This document shows positions 18,362 to 27,694 of a stretch of 59,002 bases of DNA, piece after piece. Every line of letters starts with the position of its first letter. Within the stretch, counting starts at the first letter, position 1. Both the position numbers and the translations under genes were made by a program. Location of the stretch: positions 1 to 59,002 of the forward strand of contig JANJXX010000006.1 in NCBI GenBank assembly GCA_024720975.1, in the 5' to 3' direction. Under the pieces are notes generated by a model. The model ran no database searches. It worked only from the letters and a program-made list of their open reading frames with translations, and was not told the origin of the DNA. This DNA comes from Candidatus Panguiarchaeum symbiosum (GTDB lineage: Archaea > Asgardarchaeota > Njordarchaeia > Njordarchaeales > Panguiarchaeaceae).

Positions 18362-19210
18362 CTATAGAGCGTATTCTGTTACTACATGATATACTAGGAA
18401 GATTAGCAGTACACTGAAGAACAATGTAGGACCAGTAATAACTTGTAGAATCAAGTAATTGAATGCTGTGAGCACATCAAGGAGACTTATGCTTCCTGGA
18501 GCAATAATTGTCGACGTGTAGGTCCTCAGCAGTGTTTCCCAGACAAATCCTAAGATCCATGTAAACACTAGGAGCAGCTTTATTGCTCTTCCGGTTTGCG
18601 CGACTAGTTTGGTCTGTGAACCCTCTTTCTTTATGAATCCAATGATAGCATCAAGTATCAGGAGTATTGCTAGGAATAAACCAAAGACTCCTCCGAGCAG
18701 TAGAGTTTGCGGAATGAGATAGTTGTAGAACAGTAGATTTCCAACCGATGCTTCGAATTTGAGGGCTTTAACCCACAGGAATATTGCTATCAGGTAGAAG
18801 ATTCCTATAATGAACTCAAAGGTTTTCTTTGCTGCTTCAGCCAGTTTTTCTTCGCTTATGAAATAGTACACTAATATTATTCCAAGGAGTAGATATAAGG
18901 CTGCTGCTCCGAAGTACATGCTTGTGTCTAGGTTAAATTTGGCGGCATCTACTAGTAGTAGAGAGAGCGCTGTTATGAATATCGACCCTCCAAACAATAT
19001 CTTTGCTGTCTTTTCCTCTTTTATGGTATATGTTATAATTGCTAGTATTAGACCGATAAATCCTAGGTAATAGAGAATCTTGGCAATGTCATAGCCGTAG
19101 ACTAAATCCGTAGCTCTCGCGACAGATATATACGCTAGGGCTGCAATCAATGCGGCAAAACCGCCGAGATATCTAGATATATCTTTTATCCCGACTTCCT
19201 CTTTGGACAA
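18362..19210 (-). CDS. Polytopic membrane protein of unknown function
   Basis: A 282-residue protein with about 8 hydrophobic helices separated by short charged loops (for example KEEKTAK, SEEKLAEAAKK and KKEGSQTK). The N-terminus (MSKEEVGIKD) is cytoplasmic. There is no recognised transport or enzyme motif; the even spacing of helices without conserved charged residues gives no hint of substrate. It begins with a TTG at 19210 and stands between the radical SAM and aminopeptidase genes, all on the minus strand but with gaps over 120 bases. Confidence 0.65.
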   Translation of the reverse strand: MSKEEVGIKDISRYLGGFAALIAALAYISVARATDLVYGYDIAKILYYLGFIGLILAIITYTIKEEKTAKILFGGSIFITALSLLLVDAAKFNLDTSMYFGAAALYLLLGIILVYYFISEEKLAEAAKKTFEFIIGIFYLIAIFLWVKALKFEASVGNLLFYNYLIPQTLLLGGVFGLFLAILLILDAIIGFIKKEGSQTKLVAQTGRAIKLLLVFTWILGFVWETLLRTYTSTIIAPGSISLLDVLTAFNYLILQVITGPTLFFSVLLIFLVYHVVTEYAL

Positions 19211-19395
19211 GATTTTCGCCTAGTTTTGGTCGGAGATTAAAGCGACTGGAAAGGTAGAAAATATCGAACTTTCTATTTCAAGTATCTATATTCCTAAATT
19301 TAAGCGAGAATATATATCTCTTGGGATTTAAAAAATCAATTGGACATCGTGTTGTTTTCAGTCTCATTTGACTTAAGTTATTAGCTTAAGTTACA

Positions 19396-21873
19396 TCATC
19401 TTAATTTCATTTCTAATCTACTTACCTGGTCTAAAAGCCTTCTATGCTCTTCTCTGATTTTTTCGATTTCTTCTCTCAGTGCTCTATATTCTACTCCTTT
19501 TTCAGTAAATCTCTGAATGCTTCTGATAGTCTCCCTTGCGGCTCTTATTAAACCGCTGTGAAGTTCCCTTCCTATCAAGCTATCTAGTATTGGTATGTAT
19601 CGTGGATCTAATGTTTCACGAATTGCAGTTATAGCGGCTGATCTTATTCTCATGTTCTCATCTTTGCAGGCGTTTATTATTATTTCCCTTGCACTTGCTT
19701 TCTCATTGAACTTAGACATGGATCTTACCGCCTCCATTCTAACGAGGGTTGGTTTATCCTCCTTTGTGTATTCTAGGATTATTTCAAACGCTTCATCAGA
19801 CCCCAATGCTGCGAGACCCCTGATTGCTCCGATAGTTATCACGTTATTGTGAGATGGTTCATCTTTTACTTTCTTGAGGATTTTTATAGCTTCTTCCCAT
19901 TTAGTTTTGCCTAGGCTCTCTGCAGCTGCAGCCCTTACATAGTATCCTTCCTCCTTATTCTTCAGGATTTTCGCCAAAGCTTCGGCAACTTCATGATCTC
20001 TAAAGTTTCCTAGTGCTTCTGCAATGCCCCTTCTGACTCTTGGATTTGCTACTTTTTCGAGAGCTTCTATGAGCACTCTTTTAGCCTTTTCTGTACCTAT
20101 GGAACCTAGCGCCTTTGCGGCTTCGGATCTGGCCATCCAATATTCACTTTCATCAAGAAGTTTTTCCTTAAGAGCCTCCACGGCCCTATCACTAATCTTT
20201 TTTGATAGGTTTCTTATTGCTCTTATCCTGCAGTAGATGCTTGTGCATTTTAACTTCTTTATGAGCTGCTCTAATTCTTCCTCCTCTGTTATTACTGCAA
20301 ACACTTTGAATTTTGGATCTACACAAATATACTCTGGCGGTTCATCTAGCGGGATGTAGAGTGTTTGTTCTTTCTCACTTAGCCAGAATTTTTCTAACTT
20401 TGTTTCTTTCTCGGTCTTAATAAGTATTTCTATAGGCATCTTATACACATCCCAACAGTCCTCTTTTTGAGTCTGTGTTATCGATACCCTTAGAACTTTT
20501 CGCTCAGCATCATATGAGTACCTGACAGTGAGCTCAGGGTGTCCTGCATTGTAAATATATTGATCGAAGAACCATTCCAGGTCCTCGCCGGTAACTTCTT
20601 CAGAAACTTTTCTGAAATCCTCGGTATCAACGCTTGAGAATGCATGTTTCTCTAGGAATTTTCTAAGGATTTCCCTGAATTTATCATCCCCAACAATCGT
20701 GCGTAGTGTATGTAACACTAACGCTCCTTTTGGATAAGAGTGTGCGTCAAAAACCTCTTCTGGATACTTATAAACTCTTGTCATTATTGGTCTGGAATAC
20801 CTAGTTGAATATTCACGGAGGTATGAATCCAGAAAGCTTATGAGTTCACAAATAAACCGATCTTCCCCTTTCAAATGGCCCATATACAGAGCCTCAAGAT
20901 ATGTCGCAAACGACTCGTTTAGCCATATATTTCCCCAGTCTTTCGTTGTTATAAGATCTCCAAACCATTGATGTGCGAGTTCATGAGATACTAGAGGTTC
21001 ACTCTCAAACTCAGCGTGAGCTTTTTCATCGTGAAGCGTTAACTCTGTTAACATTGTTAGAGTTGTGTTTTCCATTCCTCCAACAATAAACTCGCTTACA
21101 CAAACTTGTTTATAGTTCTTCCATGGATATTTGTACATTAGAAATTCTTCAAAGAATTTAAGCATATCAGGCGTATTCGAAAAACTCCTATCTATATCCT
21201 CGCCTCTACCTTTTGGTACTGCATACGTGAGCTTTATGTCTTTGTACATAGTCTCCTTTACATCGAATTCTCCGATCGCTATCGCTATCAAGTAAGATGC
21301 TATTGGTTGATCCATGACCCAATGCCATACCTTCCATTCGCCTTCTTCTCGAACCTCCTTTAATTCTCCATTTGCAAAAACCGTAAGCATTTTTGGAGCA
21401 TATATTTTGAGATCGCAGGTGAATTTCATGTTTGGATAGTCATAGATGGGAATCCAGTATCGATTATCCTCAGGCTCGCCCTGAGACCAAACCTGGAGAT
21501 ACCCACCCTTCCCTTTAGGCTTGACAAAATAAAGCCCTTTTTTCGGATAGGCAGAGTACATTATATCAATTTTGAATGAAGTTCCAGGCTCTATCGCTTC
21601 AGTATTTATTGCTAACTTCTTGCCATTGTAAGTATACTTTGTACTTGAACCATTCACTCTAACGTCGAGTATTTCCATATCAACAGCATCAAGCTCGATG
21701 ACCCCGCCTCTCTTCTTCACAACAGATATTTCTGCGTGCCCCTCAATTTTCTTATCCTCAATGAAGACCTTCAGAGCTAATGACAAATGCTTAATTTCAT
21801 ATGGAGGCGATGGAGGATACTCCGGCTTGTAGTCCGGAAATGCAAAATCTCGACCATGTTTTGTAATATACAA
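19396..21873 (-). CDS. M1-family zinc aminopeptidase with C-terminal HEAT repeats
   Basis: An 825-residue cytoplasmic protein. The substrate motif GGMEN is at residues 265-269, the zinc site HELAH at 297-301 and the third ligand Glu320 (HExxHx18E), all intact, followed by a catalytic Tyr region near DAHSYPKGALV. From about residue 545 to 790 there are repeated helical pairs (VEALKEKLLD, AEALGNFRDHEVAEAL and similar) of the HEAT/PBS-lyase type, instead of the usual ERAP-like C-terminal domain. The last 30 residues form a coiled coil. It should trim N-terminal residues from peptides. TTG 21873 follows AGGTGTC. It fits the peptide-import theme of the window. Confidence 0.88.
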   Translation of the reverse strand: MYITKHGRDFAFPDYKPEYPPSPPYEIKHLSLALKVFIEDKKIEGHAEISVVKKRGGVIELDAVDMEILDVRVNGSSTKYTYNGKKLAINTEAIEPGTSFKIDIMYSAYPKKGLYFVKPKGKGGYLQVWSQGEPEDNRYWIPIYDYPNMKFTCDLKIYAPKMLTVFANGELKEVREEGEWKVWHWVMDQPIASYLIAIAIGEFDVKETMYKDIKLTYAVPKGRGEDIDRSFSNTPDMLKFFEEFLMYKYPWKNYKQVCVSEFIVGGMENTTLTMLTELTLHDEKAHAEFESEPLVSHELAHQWFGDLITTKDWGNIWLNESFATYLEALYMGHLKGEDRFICELISFLDSYLREYSTRYSRPIMTRVYKYPEEVFDAHSYPKGALVLHTLRTIVGDDKFREILRKFLEKHAFSSVDTEDFRKVSEEVTGEDLEWFFDQYIYNAGHPELTVRYSYDAERKVLRVSITQTQKEDCWDVYKMPIEILIKTEKETKLEKFWLSEKEQTLYIPLDEPPEYICVDPKFKVFAVITEEEELEQLIKKLKCTSIYCRIRAIRNLSKKISDRAVEALKEKLLDESEYWMARSEAAKALGSIGTEKAKRVLIEALEKVANPRVRRGIAEALGNFRDHEVAEALAKILKNKEEGYYVRAAAAESLGKTKWEEAIKILKKVKDEPSHNNVITIGAIRGLAALGSDEAFEIILEYTKEDKPTLVRMEAVRSMSKFNEKASAREIIINACKDENMRIRSAAITAIRETLDPRYIPILDSLIGRELHSGLIRAARETIRSIQRFTEKGVEYRALREEIEKIREEHRRLLDQVSRLEMKLR

Positions 21874-22203
21874 TCAAGACACCTACCTTTTGCTAAGAAC
21901 GCGTTCTCTCTAGTATTTGAAAAATCGAATATAAGAGTAGAAATATATGCATACAGAGTGTTCCACGCTATGGGTCCATGTAATCTCTGATTTTTGTTAA
22001 GCTCTTGGAGTTTTCATCCGGCTCATATTCAAATAATAAGTAGCTAATGCTGCTGGAGATTCTATCTGTGCTTTCGAGTCTGAAGAGCCGTTGAAGTTCT
22101 CCTTAGCAAACTCTTTGCTATTGGGATTAGGATCTAGCTTTGTACGTGACCCCCTGAATTTATGTTTTATATCAATTTAGATCCCTGTAATTTGGTGATT
22201 CAA

Positions 22204-22815
22204 ATGCGGATCACGCTGCCAGCTAGGCTCCCATGGACAAGGTTGCCGTTGTATTTTGGTATAATCGCAGTAATCATTGCGGGAATCATAATAGGAGTAT
22301 CATGGGCTCTGAATCCCTGGTTTGTTTTCACGAAAAACGCATTTAGTGACTTCGGAGGACCACAATCTAGTTGTCCAGAGTTGTATAATTACGGATTAAT
22401 AGTAACCGGGCTACTAGTGATTATCTATAGCCTAGCCATTTATTCACTAGCAAAAAACAAAATGGAAATCCTTGGTTGTGCTTATATGGCACTAGCTGGC
22501 GTATTCTTGGCGCTCATAGGAATATTCCCGACGGGAACTGAACCCCATGGATTTGTTTCAGTATGGTTCTTCCTGCAAATGTATCTAGCGCTGATTATTC
22601 TTGGTTTAGGAATGCAAAATAGGGGTCTGAAGTTTGGTAAAGAAACGACAGTAATTGCTGCTATTGCAGTACCACTAGCGATAGTCATAGATCTACTGTG
22701 GGGTTGGCCGAGTGCGGCTGTTCTAGAAGCCTATGGAATAATTCTTATAGGTATATGTACAGTCCTTGTCTCAGTGGCGTATCTTGGGTTGGCAAAAGCT
22801 TCTAGGAGAGGCTAA
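22204..22815 (+). CDS. DUF998 family membrane protein
   Basis: A 203-residue protein with 6 hydrophobic helices. The segment WFVFTKNAFSDFGGPQSSCP after helix 1 and GTEPHGFVS between helices 3 and 4 match DUF998 proteins, a family without known function. ATG 22204 is chosen because GGTGAT lies just upstream; an in-frame ATG at 22162 has no such site. It is a single gene, followed about 90 bases later by the ferredoxin oxidoreductase genes on the same strand. Confidence 0.75.
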   Translation: MRITLPARLPWTRLPLYFGIIAVIIAGIIIGVSWALNPWFVFTKNAFSDFGGPQSSCPELYNYGLIVTGLLVIIYSLAIYSLAKNKMEILGCAYMALAGVFLALIGIFPTGTEPHGFVSVWFFLQMYLALIILGLGMQNRGLKFGKETTVIAAIAVPLAIVIDLLWGWPSAAVLEAYGIILIGICTVLVSVAYLGLAKASRRG

Positions 22816-22906
22816 CCCACTACTCCATCAGCTTTTTCGAGATCCTTTCTATATTTACCCTGCGATAAAAAAGTGTAACTTGGCAGAGTTTTTATAGGTG
22901 TTATTA

Positions 22907-24634
22907 ATGAGTAAAAACCTATTACAGATAACAATTGGAGGCCCAGCGGGCTTTGGAATTCTTAGATCTGGTTGGCTTCTGGGAAAAGCTTTCTCCTTGA
23001 TCGGTTTAAACGTAGCCGCTATAAGTGAATATCCATCGCGGATAGAAGGTGGTCATAACTATGTTGATGTATGCATATCAAAGGATCCTGTAGGGTCAAA
23101 ACAGCCAAAATCTGACGTAGTTGTAGCACTAGATGACTTGGCTGTAGATAGGCATATAGGTAGATTAGAGGATGATGGTATCTTAATTTATGACTCATCA
23201 ATAGTTAAGAAGGAGCTCAAGGGCGATAGGTTCGCGGGTCTACCCTTTACGAGAGTGGCGAGAGAACGCGGCTTTGACGAGATAACCAGAAATACTATGG
23301 CCTTAGGAGCTACTTTATACTCACTTGGTATGGACGTACAACCCCTGAAGGTGGCAATATCAAAGGCGTTCGGTAAAAAAGAAGTCGTAGAAATGAATCT
23401 CAAGGCTCTAGAAGTTGGGCTAGAGCTCATGAGAGAAGTTTATCCGGGTCTAAAGATAAATACCCCAATTGAAATCCTGAAGGCGAATGGCGATCCCAAA
23501 TACTTTATATCCGGCAACGAGGCTGTGGCTGTTGGGGCTATGGCTGCAGGCTTGACAGTGTACGTAGCATATCCAATAACGCCGATATCGCCACTCCTGC
23601 ATTACCTTGTAACTAAGCAAGAACATGGATTATTAGCATACCAGCTTGAAAGCGAGATAGCAGCGATACTGACTGGTTTAGGAGCATCATATGCCGGGGC
23701 TAGAGTCCTTGTTGGAACCTCCGGCCCTGGCTTTAGTCTGATGGCCGAGAGTTTGGGCTTCGCGGGTATGGCAGAAATACCGATTGTGATTGTTCTTGCT
23801 CAAAGATATGGACCAAGCACAGGACTTCCCACGCATACTGGACAGGGAGATCTTCGCTTTGCAATGCACGCATCTCAGGGGGAGTTCCCAAGATTCATTG
23901 TTGCACCTGGTGATGTTAGAGAGACAATATACTATACTCAGGTCCTCCTCAATTTGACCGAAAAATTCCAGGTTCCAGGCATCATATTAATTGATAGGTG
24001 TTTAGCTGAGAGCTACTTCACATTTGATGACATAGATGGTTTAGAAGTCGATATTGACAGGGGTAAAATTGTAGAGGAGGTTAAGGGAAAATACAAAAGA
24101 TATGAAATCACGGACGATGGCGTGTCTCCTCTAGCATTTCCAGGAACACCAAATGCTGTCGTCAGAATAAACTCTCATGAGCACGACGAGGAAGGAATCT
24201 CTTCAGAGGATCCAAAAGTTGCTGTATCTATGAGCGATAAGAGACTGCGAAAACTAAAGTTCATGAGGGAAGAGATAAAGAAATATACACCCGTTAAGGT
24301 TTATGGAGACAAGGAATCTAAAAACGCCATTATATTCTGGGGCAGTGTAAAAGGCCCAGTGCTGGATGCTTACAGACTCCTTGAACGTGATGGTATATCG
24401 TGTAGACTGGTTCAGATTCTCTTCTTCTCGCCATTTCCAGATTCTGAGGTTCTAGACAGCCTTAAAGGAGCAGAGATGATAATTAGCGTGGAGAATAATG
24501 CGACCTCACAACTAGTTAGTGTCTTGAGAGAGTTTGTTGGTGTTAGTGTTTCATATAGGGTAAACAAGTATGATGGCAGACCCTTTACTCCTATCGATGT
24601 ATATGAGGCCGTTATGAAGGTGATGAGAAAATGA
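22907..24634 (+). CDS. 2-oxoacid:ferredoxin oxidoreductase, fused gamma-alpha subunit
   Basis: A 575-residue protein. Residues 1-185 are the gamma-type domain (GGPAGFGILRSGWLLG, SRIEGGHNYVDV). From about 200 the alpha domain begins with GNEAVAVGAMAAGLTVY and the YPITPISP motif that defines the archaeal 2-oxoacid:ferredoxin oxidoreductases. A C-terminal domain (from about 450) has the FWGSVKGPVLDAY fold. The enzyme converts 2-oxoacids and CoA to acyl-CoA, reducing ferredoxin; the two-subunit form with YPITP usually has broad substrate range. ATG 22907 follows GGTG. Its stop overlaps the beta subunit start by four bases. No ferredoxin-like delta gene is present. Confidence 0.9.
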   Translation: MSKNLLQITIGGPAGFGILRSGWLLGKAFSLIGLNVAAISEYPSRIEGGHNYVDVCISKDPVGSKQPKSDVVVALDDLAVDRHIGRLEDDGILIYDSSIVKKELKGDRFAGLPFTRVARERGFDEITRNTMALGATLYSLGMDVQPLKVAISKAFGKKEVVEMNLKALEVGLELMREVYPGLKINTPIEILKANGDPKYFISGNEAVAVGAMAAGLTVYVAYPITPISPLLHYLVTKQEHGLLAYQLESEIAAILTGLGASYAGARVLVGTSGPGFSLMAESLGFAGMAEIPIVIVLAQRYGPSTGLPTHTGQGDLRFAMHASQGEFPRFIVAPGDVRETIYYTQVLLNLTEKFQVPGIILIDRCLAESYFTFDDIDGLEVDIDRGKIVEEVKGKYKRYEITDDGVSPLAFPGTPNAVVRINSHEHDEEGISSEDPKVAVSMSDKRLRKLKFMREEIKKYTPVKVYGDKESKNAIIFWGSVKGPVLDAYRLLERDGISCRLVQILFFSPFPDSEVLDSLKGAEMIISVENNATSQLVSVLREFVGVSVSYRVNKYDGRPFTPIDVYEAVMKVMRK

Positions 24635-25497
24635 TTAGTGAGAAGGACATAACAACGAGAATAGTGCCATCCTGGTGTGTGGGCTGCGGGAATTTTGGAA
24701 TACTATCATCCTTGAAGAGGGCCATCGTAAACCTGGTGAACCAAGGGCTCTATAAGCTCGAGCAATTTGTACTGATAAGCGGTATAGGTTGTCATGGCAA
24801 ATTGACGAACTATTTGGAATTAAACTCTGTACATACAATACACGGAAGAGTCCTGCCAGTAGCAACCGGAATAAAGTTAGCAAATCCAGATTTGATAGTC
24901 ATAGGTCATGCTGGGGATGGAGACGCTTATGCTATAGGGATAGCACATTTAATACACACAGCAAAGAGAAATATTCCAGTCGTTTATATAGTGCACAATA
25001 ACTATAGATTTGGTCTAACCGCGGGTCAAGTAACTCCAACAACAGAACTTGGCGAAAAAACTAGATCAACACCTTATGGGAATCCAGAGGAACCAATTAA
25101 TCCAATCCTACTAGCTTTAAGCAGTGGCGCAACTTTCGTAGCAAGAGGCTTTGCAGGAGATGTGCAACACTTAACATGGCTTATTGAGGAGGCAATAAAG
25201 CATAGAGGCTTTGCTCTCATTGATGTTATTCAACCATGTAAGACTTGGGATCCCATTCATACATTTGAATATTGGAGAGAAAGAGTATACAAACTCGAGA
25301 ATACGGGCCATGACCCAAAGGACCTACTCTCAGCAATAAGAAAAGCCATTGAGTGGAATGGCAAAGTTCCCATAGGTATATTCTACAGAGTAGAGAAGCC
25401 GACTCTTATTGATAGAATACCACAATACAAGATAGAACTCAAACCAGTTAGAGTCGTAAAGAGAAGTCTTGCTAAACTTCTCGAGGAATTTCGATAA
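24631..25497 (+). CDS. 2-oxoacid:ferredoxin oxidoreductase beta subunit
   Basis: A 288-residue protein carrying the thiamine diphosphate site: GHAGDGDAYAIGIAHL with the later NNYRFGLTAGQ, and Cys residues in SWCVGCGNFG and SGIGCHGK that bind the single [4Fe-4S] cluster, with a further Cys in IQPCKTW. The complement is that of beta subunits working without a separate delta subunit. It starts in a four-base overlap (ATGA) with the alpha gene and should be translated with it. In a peptide fermenter this complex would oxidise 2-oxoacids from amino-acid transamination. Confidence 0.9.
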   Translation: MISEKDITTRIVPSWCVGCGNFGILSSLKRAIVNLVNQGLYKLEQFVLISGIGCHGKLTNYLELNSVHTIHGRVLPVATGIKLANPDLIVIGHAGDGDAYAIGIAHLIHTAKRNIPVVYIVHNNYRFGLTAGQVTPTTELGEKTRSTPYGNPEEPINPILLALSSGATFVARGFAGDVQHLTWLIEEAIKHRGFALIDVIQPCKTWDPIHTFEYWRERVYKLENTGHDPKDLLSAIRKAIEWNGKVPIGIFYRVEKPTLIDRIPQYKIELKPVRVVKRSLAKLLEEFR

Positions 25498-25556
25498 TAT
25501 TAGCGTAAGCTCTCTTCACTCCTTTCGAGCAGCTTTTAAATTAGTGAAAGAGAATG

Positions 25557-26732
25557 TTATGAAGAAATCAAAACTTTCTCAAGACTCTCCATGAGCTCTT
25601 TTGTAGCTACATCAAGTACTTCGCTTTTGAGCTGCAGTGGTATAATAAACCAGCCGTCAAGAAAATTCTTAATCTTTTTGTCAATATTCTTCAAACAGAC
25701 AACATCAAACTTCCGTGATACAATACCCTCTAAAACTTCATAGTCCTCCTTAAAGTCCGAAGTCTCTATTCTCGAGTCGAGAACCTCCAGTGTTCTTAAA
25801 TTAATCCTCATCACAAAGTACCTTCCATTAATCCTGTCACTAACCTTAGAATCTTCTATAGGTATTCCGGCAAGTATCTCTGCATCCCTAGTTGTGGCTA
25901 TTGAGATATGGATCCTAACAATATTCCCTAATGTATCTACTATCGGTACTTTTATCGCATTTCCTAATACATCTAACCTATTTCTGACTAATTCGGATAC
26001 AATTAGACTTAAATCAACGGATGCAAGGGGGCCTAGAGCATATATTCTCATCTCTGAGATACCCTTTATTGCGGGTATTTTTGCTAGCAAACTCCTTATA
26101 GCGTTTTCTATCGCAACTTTATTTTCCCTGCTCTTTATCAGCATCTGTAAGCTCCTTAACTTCGCTGGAGCTGGCATTAATGCTAACAGTAGCGTCACCA
26201 GGCTGAGAGGCGAATCTAAAGAGACAACTCCAAAGAATGCTATTGCTGGTCCTATAGCTGCGAATGCCGAGATATAGGTAACTGTAATGAAATCTTCACC
26301 AAGAAATCTGCCAATTCTCCAGTATAGACTAGGAGTGATTTTCTCTACAGTGAGGTTAAAGATGTAGCCAAGTGTAATGAGTAGGATCAGTATAAGTAGT
26401 GCGTAGCCGGGTTCATTTATCTCAACTGGGAAGCCCTTCGACATTAGATGGTATATCTTCCATAAGACTAGTCCAACGAATAATGCGAATATAATTGGCA
26501 AAATTATACGAGGCAAGCGTTTTTCTCTTAACTTTTCATGCGCTGCAAGTATTGCAATGAATACATTGAAGTACGATATAAGTGAAACCGCTATGACTGC
26601 TAGCAAATTGGACGTTTTAGTGAAGATGTAGGATATTGTCGATATAACCAAGAGCAATGTACTAAATGCTACTGTTGTGATTAATACACGCGTGGGGACA
26701 GCGTCACATATATCCTTATTCAAGGTCTTCAC
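25557..26732 (-). CDS. Cation-efflux-like membrane protein with NifX-like tail
   Basis: A 391-residue protein. Residues 15-198 contain six hydrophobic helices, and 210-290 resemble the cytoplasmic domain of cation diffusion facilitators (KIPAIKGISEMRIYALGP, then a Val/Ile-rich strand ending IHISIA). From about 295 a third part, AGIPIEDSKVSDRINGRYF, looks like the dinitrogenase iron-molybdenum cofactor (NifX/NafY) fold found fused to some archaeal efflux proteins. The HxxxD and DxxxD metal sites expected in helices 2 and 5 are not visible (YFNVF and PAPAK occur there), so transport of metal is doubtful. The GTG start overlaps the stop of the upstream dppF-like gene, placing it in the peptide-import operon. 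The call is tentative. Confidence 0.5.
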   Translation of the reverse strand: MKTLNKDICDAVPTRVLITTVAFSTLLLVISTISYIFTKTSNLLAVIAVSLISYFNVFIAILAAHEKLREKRLPRIILPIIFALFVGLVLWKIYHLMSKGFPVEINEPGYALLILILLITLGYIFNLTVEKITPSLYWRIGRFLGEDFITVTYISAFAAIGPAIAFFGVVSLDSPLSLVTLLLALMPAPAKLRSLQMLIKSRENKVAIENAIRSLLAKIPAIKGISEMRIYALGPLASVDLSLIVSELVRNRLDVLGNAIKVPIVDTLGNIVRIHISIATTRDAEILAGIPIEDSKVSDRINGRYFVMRINLRTLEVLDSRIETSDFKEDYEVLEGIVSRKFDVVCLKNIDKKIKNFLDGWFIIPLQLKSEVLDVATKELMESLEKVLISS

Positions 26733-27694
26733 CTATAGAGCCAGCATGCCACGTGCCTGTTAGCATTAATTTCGATGAGGTCAGGCTCTTCCACCTTGCA
26801 TATCGGCATGGCGTATGGACATCTTGGATAGAATCTACAACCCTTGGGAAGATGTATTGGTGATGGAGGTTCACCTCTTATGATGATTTTCTTTCTTAAT
26901 CTTGTTTTCTGTGGGTTTGGTATGGGTATTGATGAGAATAGGGCCCTTGTATATGGATGAAGTTGCTCCTTGAAAAGTTCATCAGAATCTCCAATTTCAA
27001 CAATCTTACCGACGTACATAACTCCTATCCTCTGACTCATAAACTTCACTACTGCAAGGTCATGAGAAATAAACATTCCAGTGAGGCCAAGCTCTTTCTG
27101 TAATTGTTTAATCATATTTAGTATACTAGCCTGAACACTAACGTCGAGGGCACTTGTTGGCTCATCAAAAACTACAAATTCAGGATTCATGGCAAGAGCT
27201 CTCGCTATCGCTATCCTCTGTTTTTGTCCTCCCGAGAATTCATGGGGGTACCTGTATAGATGATATTCCTCCAGACCTACTTTCCTGAGTAGTGAAATTA
27301 CGAATTCTTCTGGGTCTCCAACATCAATACCATGATAACGTGGTCCCTCAATTATCACGTCAAATATTGTCTGCCTTGGATCCAATGAGGAGTACGGATC
27401 CTGAAAGACTATTTGTGTCTTCCTTCTGAACTCAATCATCTTTTTATTATCATACTTTAGAACATCCTCCCCGCGATAATAGATCTCACCAGCCGTGGGA
27501 GGGGTTAGAAGTAACACAGTCCTTCCAAGTGTCGTTTTTCCACATCCAGATTCGCCTACTACGCCAAACATTTCCCCTTCATAGATATCAAAGGAAACAC
27601 CATCAACTGCTTTTACGTAATCCTTAGCCAGTAAAAAACGTCTAACCGGGAAATACTTCTTTAGATTTCTGATTGATAATAAGGGCTCGCTCAT
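26729..27694 (-). CDS. dppF: Peptide ABC transporter ATPase (DppF type)
   Basis: A 321-residue ABC ATPase: Walker A GESGCGKTTLGRT, Q-loop VFQDPYSSLDPR, signature EFSGGQKQRIA, Walker B FVVFDEPTSALD and the switch His in ISHDLAVV. The C-terminal oligopeptide/dipeptide domain has the Cys pattern PKGCRFYPRCPYAMPIC, a probable Fe-S or disulphide site typical of OppF/DppF, and ends with HVACWLYR. ATG overlaps the dppD stop by four bases. It acts with DppD as the heterodimeric motor of the importer. Confidence 0.92.
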   Translation of the reverse strand: MSEPLLSIRNLKKYFPVRRFLLAKDYVKAVDGVSFDIYEGEMFGVVGESGCGKTTLGRTVLLLTPPTAGEIYYRGEDVLKYDNKKMIEFRRKTQIVFQDPYSSLDPRQTIFDVIIEGPRYHGIDVGDPEEFVISLLRKVGLEEYHLYRYPHEFSGGQKQRIAIARALAMNPEFVVFDEPTSALDVSVQASILNMIKQLQKELGLTGMFISHDLAVVKFMSQRIGVMYVGKIVEIGDSDELFKEQLHPYTRALFSSIPIPNPQKTRLRKKIIIRGEPPSPIHLPKGCRFYPRCPYAMPICKVEEPDLIEINANRHVACWLYR

